The notes under the pieces are model-generated. The model saw nothing but the letters and a program-made list of their open reading frames with translations, was not told the DNA's origin and searched no databases. A program made the translations under genes and the position numbers. From Comamonas koreensis (GTDB taxonomy: Bacteria; Pseudomonadota; Gammaproteobacteria; Burkholderiales; Burkholderiaceae_C), in NCBI RefSeq assembly GCF_014076495.1, contig NZ_CP043575.1:2046001-2110000 (forward strand): a stretch of 64,000 nt of DNA. Reading direction: 5' to 3'. Below, in pieces: positions 45,019-55,090 of this stretch (its first letter is position 1; the number at the start of each line of letters is the position of its first letter).

Positions 45019-46431
45019 ATGAATACCGATACCCACGCTGCCACTGCGACGCTCGACGCCAACCGAACCCCCAAGGTGGGGTTCGTCAGTTTGGGCTGCC
45101 CCAAAGCCCTGACCGACAGCGAGCTGATCCTGACGCAGTTGAGCGCCGAGGGCTACCAGACCTCCAAGACCTTTGAAGGTGCCGATCTGGTGATCGTCAA
45201 CACCTGCGGCTTTATTGACGATGCCGTGCGCGAGAGCCTGGACACGATTGGTGAGGCGCTGGCCGAGAACGGCAAGGTGATCGTCACCGGTTGCCTGGGC
45301 GCCAAGATGGGTGACGGCGGCGGCAACCTGGTCAAGCAGATGCACCCCAGCGTGCTGGCGGTCACGGGCCCCCACGCGACGCAAGAGGTGATGGATGCGG
45401 TCCACACCAACCTGCCCAAGCCGCATGATCCCTTCATTGACCTGGTGCCCGGCAGCTTTGGCGAGGCGGGCATCAAGCTCACGCCCAAGCACTATGCCTA
45501 CCTGAAGATCTCCGAAGGCTGCAACCACCGCTGCACCTTCTGCATCATCCCCTCGATGCGCGGGGACCTGGTCAGCCGCCCGATTGGTGATGTGCTCAAG
45601 GAAGCCAAGGCGCTGTTTGCCGGTGGCGTCAAGGAGCTGCTGGTGATCAGCCAGGACACCTCCGCCTATGGCGTGGATGTGAAGTACCGCACCGGTTTTT
45701 GGGACGGCAAGCCGGTCAAGACCCGCATGCTGGAGCTGGTCGAAGCGCTGGGCGAGCTGGCCAAGCCGCATGGCGCCTGGGTGCGCTTGCACTATGTGTA
45801 CCCCTACCCGACGGTGGACGCGATTTTGCCGCTGATGGCCCAGGGCCTGGTGCTGCCGTACCTGGATGTGCCGCTGCAGCACAGCCACCCCGATGTGCTC
45901 AAGCGCATGAAGCGCCCGGCCAGCGGTGAGCGCAATCTGGAGCGCATCCGCGAATGGCGCGCGATCTGCCCTGAGCTGGTGATCCGCTCGACCTTTATTG
46001 CCGGCTTCCCTGGCGAGACCGAGGAAGAGTTCGAGCACCTGCTGGACTTTATCCGCGAGGCCGAGATTGACCGCGCAGGCTGCTTTGCCTATAGCCCGGT
46101 CGAGGGCGCGACTGCCAACGAGCTGCCCGGCATGCTGCCCGCTGAGGTGCGCGAGGCGCGCCGCGCCCGCTTTATGGAAGTGGCCGAAGAGGTCTCCGCC
46201 AGGCGCCTGGAGCGCCGTGTGGGCCAGACCATGCAGGTGCTGGTGGACAAGGCCATCGGCCTGGGCAAGAAGGGCGGTATTGCCCGCACCTACGCCGATG
46301 CGCCCGAGATCGATGGCGTTGTGCACCTGCTGCCGCCCGAGAAGCTCAGCAAGACCTACAAGGTCGGCGAGCTGATCAAGGTGCGCATTGTGCGCAGCCA
46401 GGGCCATGACCTGGTGGGTGTGCCGGTTTAA
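45019..46431 (+). CDS. rimO: Ribosomal protein S12 methylthiotransferase RimO
   Basis: RimO adds a methylthio group to Asp88-equivalent of ribosomal protein S12, using radical SAM chemistry. The 470-residue protein has the N-terminal UPF0004 domain ([15 protein letters not shown]), the radical-[14 protein letters not shown] motif and a C-terminal TRAM domain. ATG 45019 is chosen over the frame start at 44995; the ribosome-binding site is weak. It is unrelated by function to the RNA-repair genes upstream, although both touch translation. Confidence 0.95.
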   Translation: MNTDTHAATATLDANRTPKVGFVSLGCPKALTDSELILTQLSAEGYQTSKTFEGADLVIVNTCGFIDDAVRESLDTIGEALAENGKVIVTGCLGAKMGDGGGNLVKQMHPSVLAVTGPHATQEVMDAVHTNLPKPHDPFIDLVPGSFGEAGIKLTPKHYAYLKISEGCNHRCTFCIIPSMRGDLVSRPIGDVLKEAKALFAGGVKELLVISQDTSAYGVDVKYRTGFWDGKPVKTRMLELVEALGELAKPHGAWVRLHYVYPYPTVDAILPLMAQGLVLPYLDVPLQHSHPDVLKRMKRPASGERNLERIREWRAICPELVIRSTFIAGFPGETEEEFEHLLDFIREAEIDRAGCFAYSPVEGATANELPGMLPAEVREARRARFMEVAEEVSARRLERRVGQTMQVLVDKAIGLGKKGGIARTYADAPEIDGVVHLLPPEKLSKTYKVGELIKVRIVRSQGHDLVGVPV

Positions 46432-46452
46432 ACACTGGATCGCATACAAAGC

Positions 46453-46488
46453 AAGGGGCCTTGCTGTTGCAGCAGGCCCCTTTTGTTT
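46453..46488 (+). terminator. Terminator of rimO
   Basis: AAGGGGCC (46453-46460) and GCTG pair with CAGC and GGCCCCTT (46475-46482), followed by a T-rich run. A strong hairpin between convergent rimO and the second PPK2 gene. Confidence 0.87.
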
Positions 46489-46514
46489 GGTCGTTGCGCT
46501 TTGGGAGCTTGTGC

Positions 46515-47327
46515 TTATTCCACCTGCAGACCAACGAGCTCCGGATAGTCCACCGGGTACTGTGGCTGCATATCCAGCAGGCAGTGGTTGAGCAAGGTGT
46601 TGACCATCAGGTTGCGGTGCAGCTTGTTGTCGGCGGGCACCACATACCAGGGCGCATGGGCGGTGGAGGTGGCTTCGAGCAGGTCCTCATAGGCCTGCTG
46701 GTAGGCATCCCACTGCTTGCGCACGGCCAGGTCATCGAGGCTGAACTTCCAGCGCTTTTCCGGCACATCGATGCGCTCTTGCAGCCGGATGCGCTGCTCG
46801 TCCTTGCTGATGTGCAGCATGCACTTGAGGACGGTGGTGCCGTTCTCGGCCAGCAGGCGCTCGAAGTCGTTGATCTGCGCATAGCGCTGCTTGGCGACCT
46901 GGCGCGTGATCCAGCCGTTGACCAGGGGCACCAGCACATCTTCGTAGTGGCTGCGGTTCCAGATGCCGATCTCGCCTTTGGCCGGCGCCACGGCATGGCA
47001 GCGCCAGAGGTAGTCGTGCGAGAGCTCTTCCTTGCTCGGACTTTTGAAGGTGGCCATGCGCAGGCCCTGCGGGCCGGTGGTCTTGAAGACGCCGCGCACG
47101 GTGCCATCCTTGCCGCTGGTGTCCATGCCCTGCAGCACCAGCAGCACCGAGCGCTTGTTCTCGCCCTGCAGCGGCCGCATCAGCTGGGCCAGCTGCTTGT
47201 TGAGCATCTTGAGGTCTTTTTCCTGGGCCTTGATGCTGCCATGCGCAAACGGTGTGGCGGCCGGGTCGTAGTCGGCCAGATGGACTGCGCCCTTGACGGG
47301 CACGCGGTAGTTCTGGGGATTGGGCAT
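46515..47327 (-). CDS. Polyphosphate kinase 2 family protein (second paralogue)
   Basis: This 270-residue PPK2-like kinase has Walker A LQGMDTSGKDG near residue 70, the WNRSHYEDVLVPLV lid motif and the C-terminal VPADNKLHRNLMVN region. These match the polyphosphate:nucleotide phosphotransferase group, distinct from the class I protein at 8986-9894. Likely role: making NDP or NTP from polyphosphate. Substrate specificity is not readable. Confidence 0.88.
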   Translation of the reverse strand: MPNPQNYRVPVKGAVHLADYDPAATPFAHGSIKAQEKDLKMLNKQLAQLMRPLQGENKRSVLLVLQGMDTSGKDGTVRGVFKTTGPQGLRMATFKSPSKEELSHDYLWRCHAVAPAKGEIGIWNRSHYEDVLVPLVNGWITRQVAKQRYAQINDFERLLAENGTTVLKCMLHISKDEQRIRLQERIDVPEKRWKFSLDDLAVRKQWDAYQQAYEDLLEATSTAHAPWYVVPADNKLHRNLMVNTLLNHCLLDMQPQYPVDYPELVGLQVE

Positions 47328-47425
47328 ATCAGGCTAAAGGGTGTATCGGGCAGGCGGGATGCAACGGGCCATGATTTCAGCTTTTGGCAGACTTGTCACC
47401 TGGGGCGCCACGCCTGCAAGGGGCT

Positions 47426-48814
47426 TCACACCATCTTGCGGATCGGGCGCTTCTTCCAGATCGCCTGGTAGTACCAGGTCTGCAGCGCCAACGTCAGGCC
47501 GTAGGAGACGGGGAAGGCCATCCAGATGCCCACCAGACCAAAGTGGCGGCTGAACAGCCAGGCCAGTGGCAGCTCCAAGGTGGCGATCACGCCGATGGTG
47601 ATCAACGTGGGCACCAGGACATCGCCGCTGGCACGCATCAGTGCTGCCAGCGAGGCAAAGGCGCCAAACAGCAGGCCACTCCACAGCACAATGCGCAGCA
47701 GCTCCACGGCCACGTGCAGCACCTCTTGATCGGTGATGAAGATGTACAGCAAGGGCCGGGCAAAAATGCTGCCCAGCAAGGCCGTGGCGCCACCGATGGC
47801 CATGTTGATCTGCATCGCAGTACGCGCAATGGCGGGCAGGCGCTCGCTGCGGCCTGCGCCAATCGATTGGGCCGCCAGGATGGACGCAGTGATGGCCACA
47901 GAGATCAGCGGGAACTGGGCAAAGGCATTGATCTGGTTGACGGCGCCGTAGGCGGCTGTGGCATCCGAGCCAAAGCCATTGATCAGCGATAGCACGACGA
48001 GGCCGGCCAGCGAGGTGGCGATCATCAGCACGCCAGTAGGGATACCCACACGCAGCACGGCGCGCAACAAGGTCCAGTCCAGGCGCATGGCGCGCAGCAG
48101 TGCGCGGTTGGGGGCCAGCACACTGCGCTTGCGGCGCAGCTGTATGGCCAGCCAGACCAGGGCCACGCTAAAGCCCAGAATCATCGACACCCCGGCGCTG
48201 GCCACGCCCAGGCGCGGCAGGCCACCCCAGCCGGCAATCAGCGCCGGCGTGCTGACCAGGCCGATGCCGGTGGACACGATCAGCGACCACATCGGCGTGA
48301 GCGTGTCGCCCACGCCGCGCAGCAGTGAGGTGAACAGCAAAAAGATGAACAGCCCTGGCATGCCCAGCAGCACGATGCGCGAGTAAATGGTGGCCTGCTC
48401 CAGAATATCGGCCGGCGTGCCCAGCATGCGCATGATGGGCTGGGTAAACAGGCCGCCAAACAGCGCCACGGCCGCGCCCATGGCCAGCCCGGCGAGCAAG
48501 GTGGTGCCGGCAATGGCGCGTACCTTGTCAGGTTGCCCGGCGCCCCAGGCCTGGCCGATGAGCACCGACGCACCAGCCCCCAGACCAATGACAAAGGCGA
48601 TAAAGACAAACATGACCGGAAAGAACGCCGCAACAGCAGCGAGCGCCTTGACCCCCATCATCTGGCCCAGGAACATGCTGTTGAGCGTGCCCGAGAGGGA
48701 CTGCAGGATATTGGACAGCAGCATGGGGCCCAGAAACACCATGAAGACTTGCCACAGGGGGCGAACAGGCGGGGCGGAGGGCGCCGCCTGGGGTGCGGGT
48801 ATGGACGAAGACAT
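47426..48814 (-). CDS. MATE-family efflux transporter
   Basis: This 462-residue membrane protein has the 12-helix MATE layout with the N-terminal LWQVFMVFLGPMLLSNILQSLSGTLNSMFLGQMMG and a repeat-like middle (LLGMPGLFIFLLFTSLLRGVGDTLTPMWSLIVSTGIGL). MATE proteins export cationic drugs or dyes using H+ or Na+. ATG 48814 is preferred because the upstream frame overlaps the DUF2239 gene region. Substrate unknown. Confidence 0.92.
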   Translation of the reverse strand: MSSSIPAPQAAPSAPPVRPLWQVFMVFLGPMLLSNILQSLSGTLNSMFLGQMMGVKALAAVAAFFPVMFVFIAFVIGLGAGASVLIGQAWGAGQPDKVRAIAGTTLLAGLAMGAAVALFGGLFTQPIMRMLGTPADILEQATIYSRIVLLGMPGLFIFLLFTSLLRGVGDTLTPMWSLIVSTGIGLVSTPALIAGWGGLPRLGVASAGVSMILGFSVALVWLAIQLRRKRSVLAPNRALLRAMRLDWTLLRAVLRVGIPTGVLMIATSLAGLVVLSLINGFGSDATAAYGAVNQINAFAQFPLISVAITASILAAQSIGAGRSERLPAIARTAMQINMAIGGATALLGSIFARPLLYIFITDQEVLHVAVELLRIVLWSGLLFGAFASLAALMRASGDVLVPTLITIGVIATLELPLAWLFSRHFGLVGIWMAFPVSYGLTLALQTWYYQAIWKKRPIRKMV

Positions 48815-48851
48815 GGGAGGGTGTGGGGTCAGGGTGCTGCGGGTAGGGTGC

Positions 48852-49484
48852 TTACACCGGCCAGATGGGGCGGCTGAGCTGGTGCAGATAAGCTTGTACA
48901 TCATCGGGCCAGGCCTGGGTCTGCAGCAAGAACGCCGATTGCTTGTGGGCAAACAGCGCGCGGCAGGCCTCATCAAAGCCGGGCAGATCCCCCGCCATGG
49001 CCTGCATGAACTGGTAGGTGGCCTCGGTCGCTGCGCGCTGCGAATCCTGCTGCGCATGGGCATTGCGGGCGTCATCGATCAGGCGGCGCAAGGCCGCTGA
49101 GGCGCCGCCGGGCTGGCGGTTGAGCCAGTCCCAATGGCTGGGCAGCAAGGTTACCTCGCGCGAGACCACGCCCAGCTTGGGGCGGCCAACGGCACGTGCA
49201 GAGCGGCTGTGGGCTGCTGCTTCAACAGGTGCTGCGGGTGCTGGGGCTGCGTCGTCGTCCAGCTGGGCAGCGGGCTGCGCTGCCGGGGTCAGCTCCGAGC
49301 GCCAGTTCAGATCCAGGCGCCGTCCGGAGAGGTCATCAAACACCCACAAGGGGGTGAGGCTGCCGCCGGGGTGGAGTTCGTCATGGTTTTGCAGATAGCG
49401 CAGCACCGTCAGGCGGTCGGCTTGCAGCAGGCGCTGGTGACCCTGGAAGATGGTCAGCCGGCTGGTCAATGTCTCGGTAGTCAT
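48852..49484 (-). CDS. DUF2239 family protein
   Basis: This 210-residue protein matches DUF2239: TSRLTIFQGHQRLLQADRLTVLRYL at the N-terminus and the C-terminal REVTLLPSHWDWLNRQPGGASAALRRLIDDAR segment. The middle is Ala/Pro-rich linker. The function is not known; some homologues have been linked to stress or surface phenotypes, but no role is assigned here. ATG 49484 is chosen over the GTG at 49490. Confidence 0.85.
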   Translation of the reverse strand: MTTETLTSRLTIFQGHQRLLQADRLTVLRYLQNHDELHPGGSLTPLWVFDDLSGRRLDLNWRSELTPAAQPAAQLDDDAAPAPAAPVEAAAHSRSARAVGRPKLGVVSREVTLLPSHWDWLNRQPGGASAALRRLIDDARNAHAQQDSQRAATEATYQFMQAMAGDLPGFDEACRALFAHKQSAFLLQTQAWPDDVQAYLHQLSRPIWPV

Positions 49485-49642
49485 GGCCACTTGTTCGTTG
49501 TTCTCTTAATGAGTAGGTCATTTTACCGGGGCAAAAATATTTGGCTATTTTTAATGGGTAAAAATATGTATCTGGATGCGCACAGCGGCAGATGGCCTGT
49601 GGCAGCTGCTGTTAGCGCGGTGAGGCGGTGGCGCGGAGGTCG

Positions 49643-49674
49643 AAAAAAAACCTCCAGCGCGGGGCATGGAGGTT
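49643..49674 (-). terminator. Intrinsic terminator of efp
   Basis: AACCTCCA (49649-49656) pairs with TGGAGGTT (49667-49674). On the minus strand the stem is followed by a run of eight T residues. It lies just after the efp stop. Confidence 0.9.
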
Positions 49675-49703
49675 GTTCTGGCTGGAGCCTTGTGGCCCAG
49701 TCA

Positions 49704-50258
49704 TTACACGCGCTTGCGGTATTCAGCAGTGCGGGTGTCGATTTCGATCTTGTCTTCCTGGCTCACGAAAAGCGGCACAGCGATTTCAAAACCGGTAGCG
49801 ATCTTGGCAGGCTTGAGAACCTTGCCGGAGGTATCGCCCTTGACAGCAGGCTCGGTCCATGTGATTTCGCGCACGATGGTGGTGGGCAGCTCGACCGAGA
49901 TGGCCTTGCCGTCATAGAACACCACTTCAGCGGTCATGCCGTCTTCCAGGTAGTTCAGCGCGTCAGCCATGTTTTCGGCTTCCACTTCGTACTGGTTGAA
50001 CTCAGGGTCCATCCAGACGTACATGGGGTCGGCGAAATAGGAGTACGTGCAGTCCTTCTTTTCCAGGATCACGTTGTCGATCTTGTCGTCGGCCTTGAAC
50101 ACGTTTTCCGTGCCGAAGTTGCCGATCAGGCTCTTGAGCTTCATGCGCACGGTTGCAGCGCCACGGCCGCCACGTGCGTATTCGGTCTTCAGAACGATCA
50201 TCGGGTCTTTGCCGAACATGATCACGTTGCCAGCGCGGATTTCTTGAGCGATTTTCAT
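49704..50258 (-). CDS. efp: Elongation factor P
   Basis: EF-P relieves ribosome stalling at polyproline. The 184-residue protein has the family start [20 protein letters not shown] and the loop YARGGRGAA. The tip residue is Arg32, the arginine type that is rhamnosylated by EarP rather than lysinylated. The earP gene lies just upstream on the same strand (50425-51564), matching the known genetic linkage. A strong terminator follows. Confidence 0.97.
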   Translation of the reverse strand: MKIAQEIRAGNVIMFGKDPMIVLKTEYARGGRGAATVRMKLKSLIGNFGTENVFKADDKIDNVILEKKDCTYSYFADPMYVWMDPEFNQYEVEAENMADALNYLEDGMTAEVVFYDGKAISVELPTTIVREITWTEPAVKGDTSGKVLKPAKIATGFEIAVPLFVSQEDKIEIDTRTAEYRKRV

Positions 50259-50424
50259 AGCAGTAAGTGCCTGTGTTGGGGCCGCTCAAACTACTACGGG
50301 CGGCGCGCAAGTGTCGTTGGACGGGCTGTGCTGCGCCGTAGCATGTTCCGCGGCGTTGTGCGCATCCATCAAACCCGGCTGCCTGCAGGCGCTGGGTGCG
50401 CGGATAAGCGCAAAGACTGCAATT

Positions 50425-51564
50425 CTAACATTTTTCGCCCGCAAATGCCATCAGCTGCTCGGCAAGGCTGGGCTGCCTGTGCAGAGTGTTGCGCGCGGCC
50501 AGCACGCAATGGGCCCATTGCGCCAGCAGCGCTGGCGTGATGGCGGGCCATGCAGGGACGCTGCCGCCAGCCCCTGGGATGCCATTCCAGGCCGCATGGG
50601 CTTGGCGCAGGCTGCCCGGCGCGTCCAGCCAGTCCAGAAAAGCCTCCAGCTTGGCATGGTGGGCATTGTCGCCCTGCGGGTAGATCTGCCAGACAAAAGG
50701 CTGGCCGGCCCACAGCGCCCGTACCAGTGAGTCTTCGCCGCGCACAAAGTTGAGGTCGCAGGACCAGAGCATCTCGTCAAATTCCGGCTGGCTGCAGGGC
50801 AGCAGCAGCTGAACCTGGCTGGGCAGGGGCTGGGGCAACAGCTGCTGCACCAGCGCCGCCGCGCGGCCCGGGGTGACCAGCCACTGCGTGGCCGTGCCAG
50901 CGCTGGCAAAGGCGGGCAAAAAGGCCGGGGGCTCATAGCAGAACAGCGAAACCACCTGATCGCTGCCCTGCAGGCCATGCCGGGCGCGCCAGGCGCTGCG
51001 GTCAAAGTCCGCCTGGCGCTGGGGCAGATCGGCTTCGCGCAGCAGGCCGCCGGTGCCGGTGCTGAAACCCGGGTAGAAGAACCAGCGCGTAAGGCCTGCC
51101 GCGGGGCCGCTCATCAGGCGCGAGGGCAGGCGGTGGCAGCGCTCGACATAGTCTTCGGCAGACAGGTACTCCAGGTTGATCCAGACGCTGGCTTTCTGCG
51201 TTGGGGATTGCGCACGCGCGGCCAGCGCCTGCTGGAAGGCAGGCGGAATCTCGCAGCCAAAGGCCTCGACCACCACATCACCGACCCCGCTGGCCGGCGC
51301 CGCATCGGGCCAGGGCTGCACCGTCACGCCAGGCGCGCCCTGCGGCGCCATCCAGGCCAGGGCGCTGCCATCGTCCACCCACAGCCGCACCTGGCAGCCG
51401 CGCTGGGCCAGGTCGGCGGCCAGGCGCCAGCACACGCCGATATCGCCAAAGTTGTCGATCACCTGGCAAAAAATATCCCACAGCGGCGCTGGGCTGCGCT
51501 GCGCGGAGGCAGGGGATACGGTGGAGGATGTGGCGGTGGGGGTGGAAGCAGGGGAGAGGGTCAT
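50425..51564 (-). CDS. earP: EF-P arginine rhamnosyltransferase EarP
   Basis: EarP transfers rhamnose from dTDP-rhamnose to Arg32 of EF-P. The 379-residue protein has the EarP start WDIFCQVIDNFGDIGVCWRLAADLA, then EYLSAEDYVERCHRLPS and the C-terminal DLNFVRGEDSLVRALWAGQPFVWQIYPQ motif. ATG 51564 is chosen; longer starts overlap the CoA-transferase promoter. It lies upstream of efp in the same direction, with 166 bp between, so they could be co-transcribed. Confidence 0.94.
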   Translation of the reverse strand: MTLSPASTPTATSSTVSPASAQRSPAPLWDIFCQVIDNFGDIGVCWRLAADLAQRGCQVRLWVDDGSALAWMAPQGAPGVTVQPWPDAAPASGVGDVVVEAFGCEIPPAFQQALAARAQSPTQKASVWINLEYLSAEDYVERCHRLPSRLMSGPAAGLTRWFFYPGFSTGTGGLLREADLPQRQADFDRSAWRARHGLQGSDQVVSLFCYEPPAFLPAFASAGTATQWLVTPGRAAALVQQLLPQPLPSQVQLLLPCSQPEFDEMLWSCDLNFVRGEDSLVRALWAGQPFVWQIYPQGDNAHHAKLEAFLDWLDAPGSLRQAHAAWNGIPGAGGSVPAWPAITPALLAQWAHCVLAARNTLHRQPSLAEQLMAFAGEKC

Positions 51565-51658
51565 CACCCGCGCGATGATAGTGCAGTCCCGGGCTTCACT
51601 GACTGGCGCTGCCTCCTGGGCCACAATAGCCTTCAGTTGATCAAGCATGGAGACAGAC

Positions 51659-52873
51659 ATGAACCCCCACACTGCAACCCCCGGGCCGATGGCTTTGCAA
51701 GACGTCAAGGTGGTCGAGATGGGCCAGCTGATTGCCGGGCCGTTCTGCGGCAAGACCTTGGGCGAGTTTGGTGCCGAGGTCGTGAAGATCGAGGCCACCG
51801 GCGCGGGCGACCCGCTGCGCAACTGGCGGCTGCTGCAGGATGGCACATCGGTGTGGTGGCAGGTGCAGTCGCGCAACAAGCAATCGCTGGCGCTGGATTT
51901 GCGCCAGAAGGAAGCGCAGGACATTGCCCGCCAGCTGATTGCCGAGGCCGATGTGCTGGTGGAGAACTTTCGCCCCGGCACCCTGGAGGGCTGGGGCATG
52001 TCGCCCGAGGAGCTGCATGCGATCAACCCGGGCCTGGTGATGCTGCGCATCTCTGGCTATGGGCAGACCGGCCCCTACCGCGATCTGCCCGGCTTTGGCG
52101 TGATTGGCGAGGCCATGGGTGGCTTGCGCCACCTGACGGCCGAGCCCGGGCGGGTGCCGGTGCGCGTGGGGGTGTCGATCGGCGACACCTTGGCGGCGCT
52201 GCATGGCGTGATCGGCGTGATGATGGCGCTCTACCACCGCAAGGTGAATGGCGGCAGCGGCCAGGTGATCGATGTGGCCTTGCACGAGGCGGTCTTCAAT
52301 GTGATGGAAAGCCTGATCCCCGAGTACAGCGCCTTTGGCACGGTGCGCGAGGCGGCGGGCAGCGCCTTGCCCGGCATTGCGCCATCGAACGCCTATGCCT
52401 GCCAGGATGGCTGGGTGCTGGTGGCCGGCAATGGCGACAGCATCTTCAAACGGCTGATGGACACCATTGGCCGGCCGGACCTGGGCCAGGCACCGGACCT
52501 GGCCAGCAATGCGGGCCGGGTGGCGCGCATTGAAGAGATCGATGCCGCCATCAGCGCCTGGACGCAGCCGCGCGCCATCGCGCAGGTGATGGATGCGCTG
52601 GCTGCTGCCAGGGTGCCAGCCGGCAAGGTCTATACCGCCAAGGACATCAGCGAAGACCCGCACTACCGCGCGCGCCAGATGATCCTGCCGCAAACCACGC
52701 GCGACGGCCATACGCTGGAGGTGCCGGGCATTGTGCCCAAGCTGTCCGCCACACCGGGCACGATCCGCAGCAGCGCGCCGCACCTGGGCGATGACACCGA
52801 TGCGGTGCTGCAGGGCCTGGGCCTGAGCGGCGCGCAGATTGCGGCGCTGCGTGAGCGCGGCATTGTGCAGTGA
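51659..52873 (+). CDS. CaiB/BaiF CoA-transferase (second paralogue)
   Basis: This 404-residue class III CoA-transferase has ALQDVKVVEMGQLIAGPFCGKTLGEFGAEVVKIE, ADVLVENFRPGTLEGWG with the likely catalytic Asp, and ISGYGQTGPYRDLPGFG. ATG 51659 is preferred because GGAG is 6-7 nt upstream; the ATG at 51647 lacks one. Its CoA donor and acceptor acids are unknown. It is divergent from earP. Confidence 0.9.
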   Translation: MNPHTATPGPMALQDVKVVEMGQLIAGPFCGKTLGEFGAEVVKIEATGAGDPLRNWRLLQDGTSVWWQVQSRNKQSLALDLRQKEAQDIARQLIAEADVLVENFRPGTLEGWGMSPEELHAINPGLVMLRISGYGQTGPYRDLPGFGVIGEAMGGLRHLTAEPGRVPVRVGVSIGDTLAALHGVIGVMMALYHRKVNGGSGQVIDVALHEAVFNVMESLIPEYSAFGTVREAAGSALPGIAPSNAYACQDGWVLVAGNGDSIFKRLMDTIGRPDLGQAPDLASNAGRVARIEEIDAAISAWTQPRAIAQVMDALAAARVPAGKVYTAKDISEDPHYRARQMILPQTTRDGHTLEVPGIVPKLSATPGTIRSSAPHLGDDTDAVLQGLGLSGAQIAALRERGIVQ

Positions 52874-52934
52874 GCGTGCACGGGTGATGGGCCGTTTCGC
52901 TGCGGGCGGGGCGAACGCATAAGACAATAGCGCC

Positions 52935-55004
52935 ATGCCCACCCACGTGCACTCTCCCGAACTTCTTGCCCAGGTCGCTGGTTTGCCAGCCATGCCTGGC
53001 GTCTACCGCTATTTCGATGCCAGCGATGCGCTACTGTATGTGGGCAAGGCCATCAACCTCAAGCGCCGGGTCTCGAGCTATTTCCAGAAGGACCATGGCG
53101 GCACCCGCATCGGCCACATGGTGGGCAAGATCGTGCGCATGGAGACCACGGTGGTGCGCTCCGAAGCCGAAGCGCTGCTGCTGGAAAACAACCTCATCAA
53201 GACCCAGCACCCGAAATACAACATTCTTTTTCGGGATGACAAGAGCTATCCGTACCTGAAGATCACCGGCATGGCCATCCACGATGGCGACATGCGCACG
53301 CCCCCCAGCCAGTGCTACCCGCGCGTGGCCTATTACCGGGGCGCGACCGACAAGCGCCAGCGCTATTTCGGCCCTTACCCCAATGCCTGGGCGGTCAAGG
53401 AAACCATCTTGCTGCTGCAAAAGGTGTTTCGCCTGCGCACCTGCGAGGACAGCATTTTCAGCAACCGCACCCGGCCTTGTCTGCTCTACCAAATCAAGCG
53501 CTGCAGCGCCCCCTGCGTGGACCACATCAGCCCCGAGGACTACGCCGCCGATGTGGCCCATGCCGAGGCCATGCTGCGCGGCGAGACCGACACGCTGCTC
53601 AAGACGCTGGAGGCGCGCATGTTGGCACACTCGGACAAGCTGGAGTTTGAGCAGGCGGCCGACATCCGCAACCAGATCAAGGCGCTGGCCAGCATGCTGC
53701 ACCAGCAGAGCATCGAGACCATCGACGACCGCGATGTGGACATGCTTGCCGTGCAGGTGCAGGGCGGCAAGGCCTGCGTCAACCTGGCCATGGTGCGCGG
53801 TGGCCGGCATCTGGGTGACCGCGCGTATTTCCCCGTGCATGTGGAAGACAGCGCCGCCATCGCCAGCATGGAAGAGGCCGAAGAAGCCGAAGTAGCCGCA
53901 GACCAGGCGGGCGCCCAGCCTGATGAGGCCCAGCCCGGTGGGGCCCAGCCCGGTGGTGCCCAGCCCGGTGGTGCCCAGCCCGGTGGTGCCCAGCCCGGCG
54001 TGGTGCGGCCCGCCAAAACAGTGGAGCAGCGCGTGCTGGAGGCCTTTGTGGCCCAGCACTATCTGCAGGTGGCGCCGCCCCCGGTGCTGGTGGTCAGCGT
54101 GGCGCTGGAGCCCGCGCTGCTGGAGGCCTTGTCGCAGCAGACCGGCACGCGCATTGCGGCGGTGTCGCAGCCGCGTGAGGAGCGCCGCGTCTGGCTGGAG
54201 ATGGCGCAAAAGAATGCCCAGCTGCAACTGGCCCGCCTGCTGGCCGAAGAGGGCTCGCAGCAGGCGCGCACGCGCGCTTTGGTCGAGGCGCTGGATTTGC
54301 CGCAGGACGATATCGACCAGCTGACCATCGAGTGCTTTGACATCTCACACACCTCGGGCGAGAACACCCAGGCCTCTTGCGTGGTGTTCCACCACCACAA
54401 GATGCAAAGCAGCGAATACCGGCGTTACAAGATCGACGGCATCACCGGCGGCGATGACTATGCCGCCATGCGCCAGGTGCTCACGCGCCGCTACAGCAAG
54501 GTGGCCGAGGCCCAGCGCGATGCCGGTGGCGCCGAGCTGGGCAAGGGCGCGGCCCGCTTGCCAGACATCGTGCTGATTGATGGCGGCAAGGGCCAGGTCG
54601 GTGTGGCACGCGAGGTCTTTACCGAGTTGGGTCTGGACCTCTCGCGCATCGTCGGTGTCGAAAAAGGCGAGGGCCGCAAGGTCGGGCTGGAAGAGCTGGT
54701 GTTCTGCGATGGGCGCGACAAGGTCTACCTGGGCCGCGACTCGGCCGCGTTGATGCTGGTGGCGCAGATCCGCGACGAGGCGCACCGCTTTGCCATCACT
54801 GGCATGCGCGCGGCGCGCGCCAAGGTGCGGGTAGGCGGCAGCCGGCTCGAAGACATCCCCGGCGTGGGCCCCAAGAAGCGCGCGCGCCTGCTGCAGCGCT
54901 TTGGTGGTGTGCGCGGGGTCGAGGAGGCGGGGGTCGATGACCTGATGACGGTCGATGGCATCTCGGCTGCCTTGGCAGAGGACATCTACAAGGCCTTGCA
55001 TTGA
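52935..55004 (+). CDS. uvrC: UvrABC nuclease subunit C
   Basis: UvrC makes both incisions in nucleotide excision repair. The 689-residue protein has an N-terminal GIY-YIG domain ([30 protein letters not shown]), a UVR motif ([16 protein letters not shown]), the RNase H-like endonuclease core ([12 protein letters not shown]) and C-terminal HhH motifs. It is longer than typical UvrC because an extra linker with five GAQPG-like repeats is inserted (about residues 332-356), between the UVR motif and the nuclease domain. Active-site residues appear intact. Confidence 0.95.
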   Translation: MPTHVHSPELLAQVAGLPAMPGVYRYFDASDALLYVGKAINLKRRVSSYFQKDHGGTRIGHMVGKIVRMETTVVRSEAEALLLENNLIKTQHPKYNILFRDDKSYPYLKITGMAIHDGDMRTPPSQCYPRVAYYRGATDKRQRYFGPYPNAWAVKETILLLQKVFRLRTCEDSIFSNRTRPCLLYQIKRCSAPCVDHISPEDYAADVAHAEAMLRGETDTLLKTLEARMLAHSDKLEFEQAADIRNQIKALASMLHQQSIETIDDRDVDMLAVQVQGGKACVNLAMVRGGRHLGDRAYFPVHVEDSAAIASMEEAEEAEVAADQAGAQPDEAQPGGAQPGGAQPGGAQPGGAQPGVVRPAKTVEQRVLEAFVAQHYLQVAPPPVLVVSVALEPALLEALSQQTGTRIAAVSQPREERRVWLEMAQKNAQLQLARLLAEEGSQQARTRALVEALDLPQDDIDQLTIECFDISHTSGENTQASCVVFHHHKMQSSEYRRYKIDGITGGDDYAAMRQVLTRRYSKVAEAQRDAGGAELGKGAARLPDIVLIDGGKGQVGVAREVFTELGLDLSRIVGVEKGEGRKVGLEELVFCDGRDKVYLGRDSAALMLVAQIRDEAHRFAITGMRAARAKVRVGGSRLEDIPGVGPKKRARLLQRFGGVRGVEEAGVDDLMTVDGISAALAEDIYKALH
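53929..54003 (+). repeat. Five tandem 15-bp repeats inside uvrC
   Basis: The unit GCCCAGCCCGGTGGT occurs at 53929, 53944, 53959, 53974 and 53989 with minor changes, coding a Gly-Ala-Gln-Pro-Gly linker. In-frame repeat number may vary among strains by slippage. Confidence 0.9.
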
Positions 55005-55090
55005 CGGGGTGGCACGGGCCGTGCAGCAACGGTCACACAGGCAATAGTGCGGTTCACTGAATTTGCACCGTTGCGTGCCACAATAGCCGC

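Noticed and set aside
53929..54003. CRISPR-like tandem repeats
   Set aside because: The repeats are contiguous, in frame within uvrC, and have no spacers.
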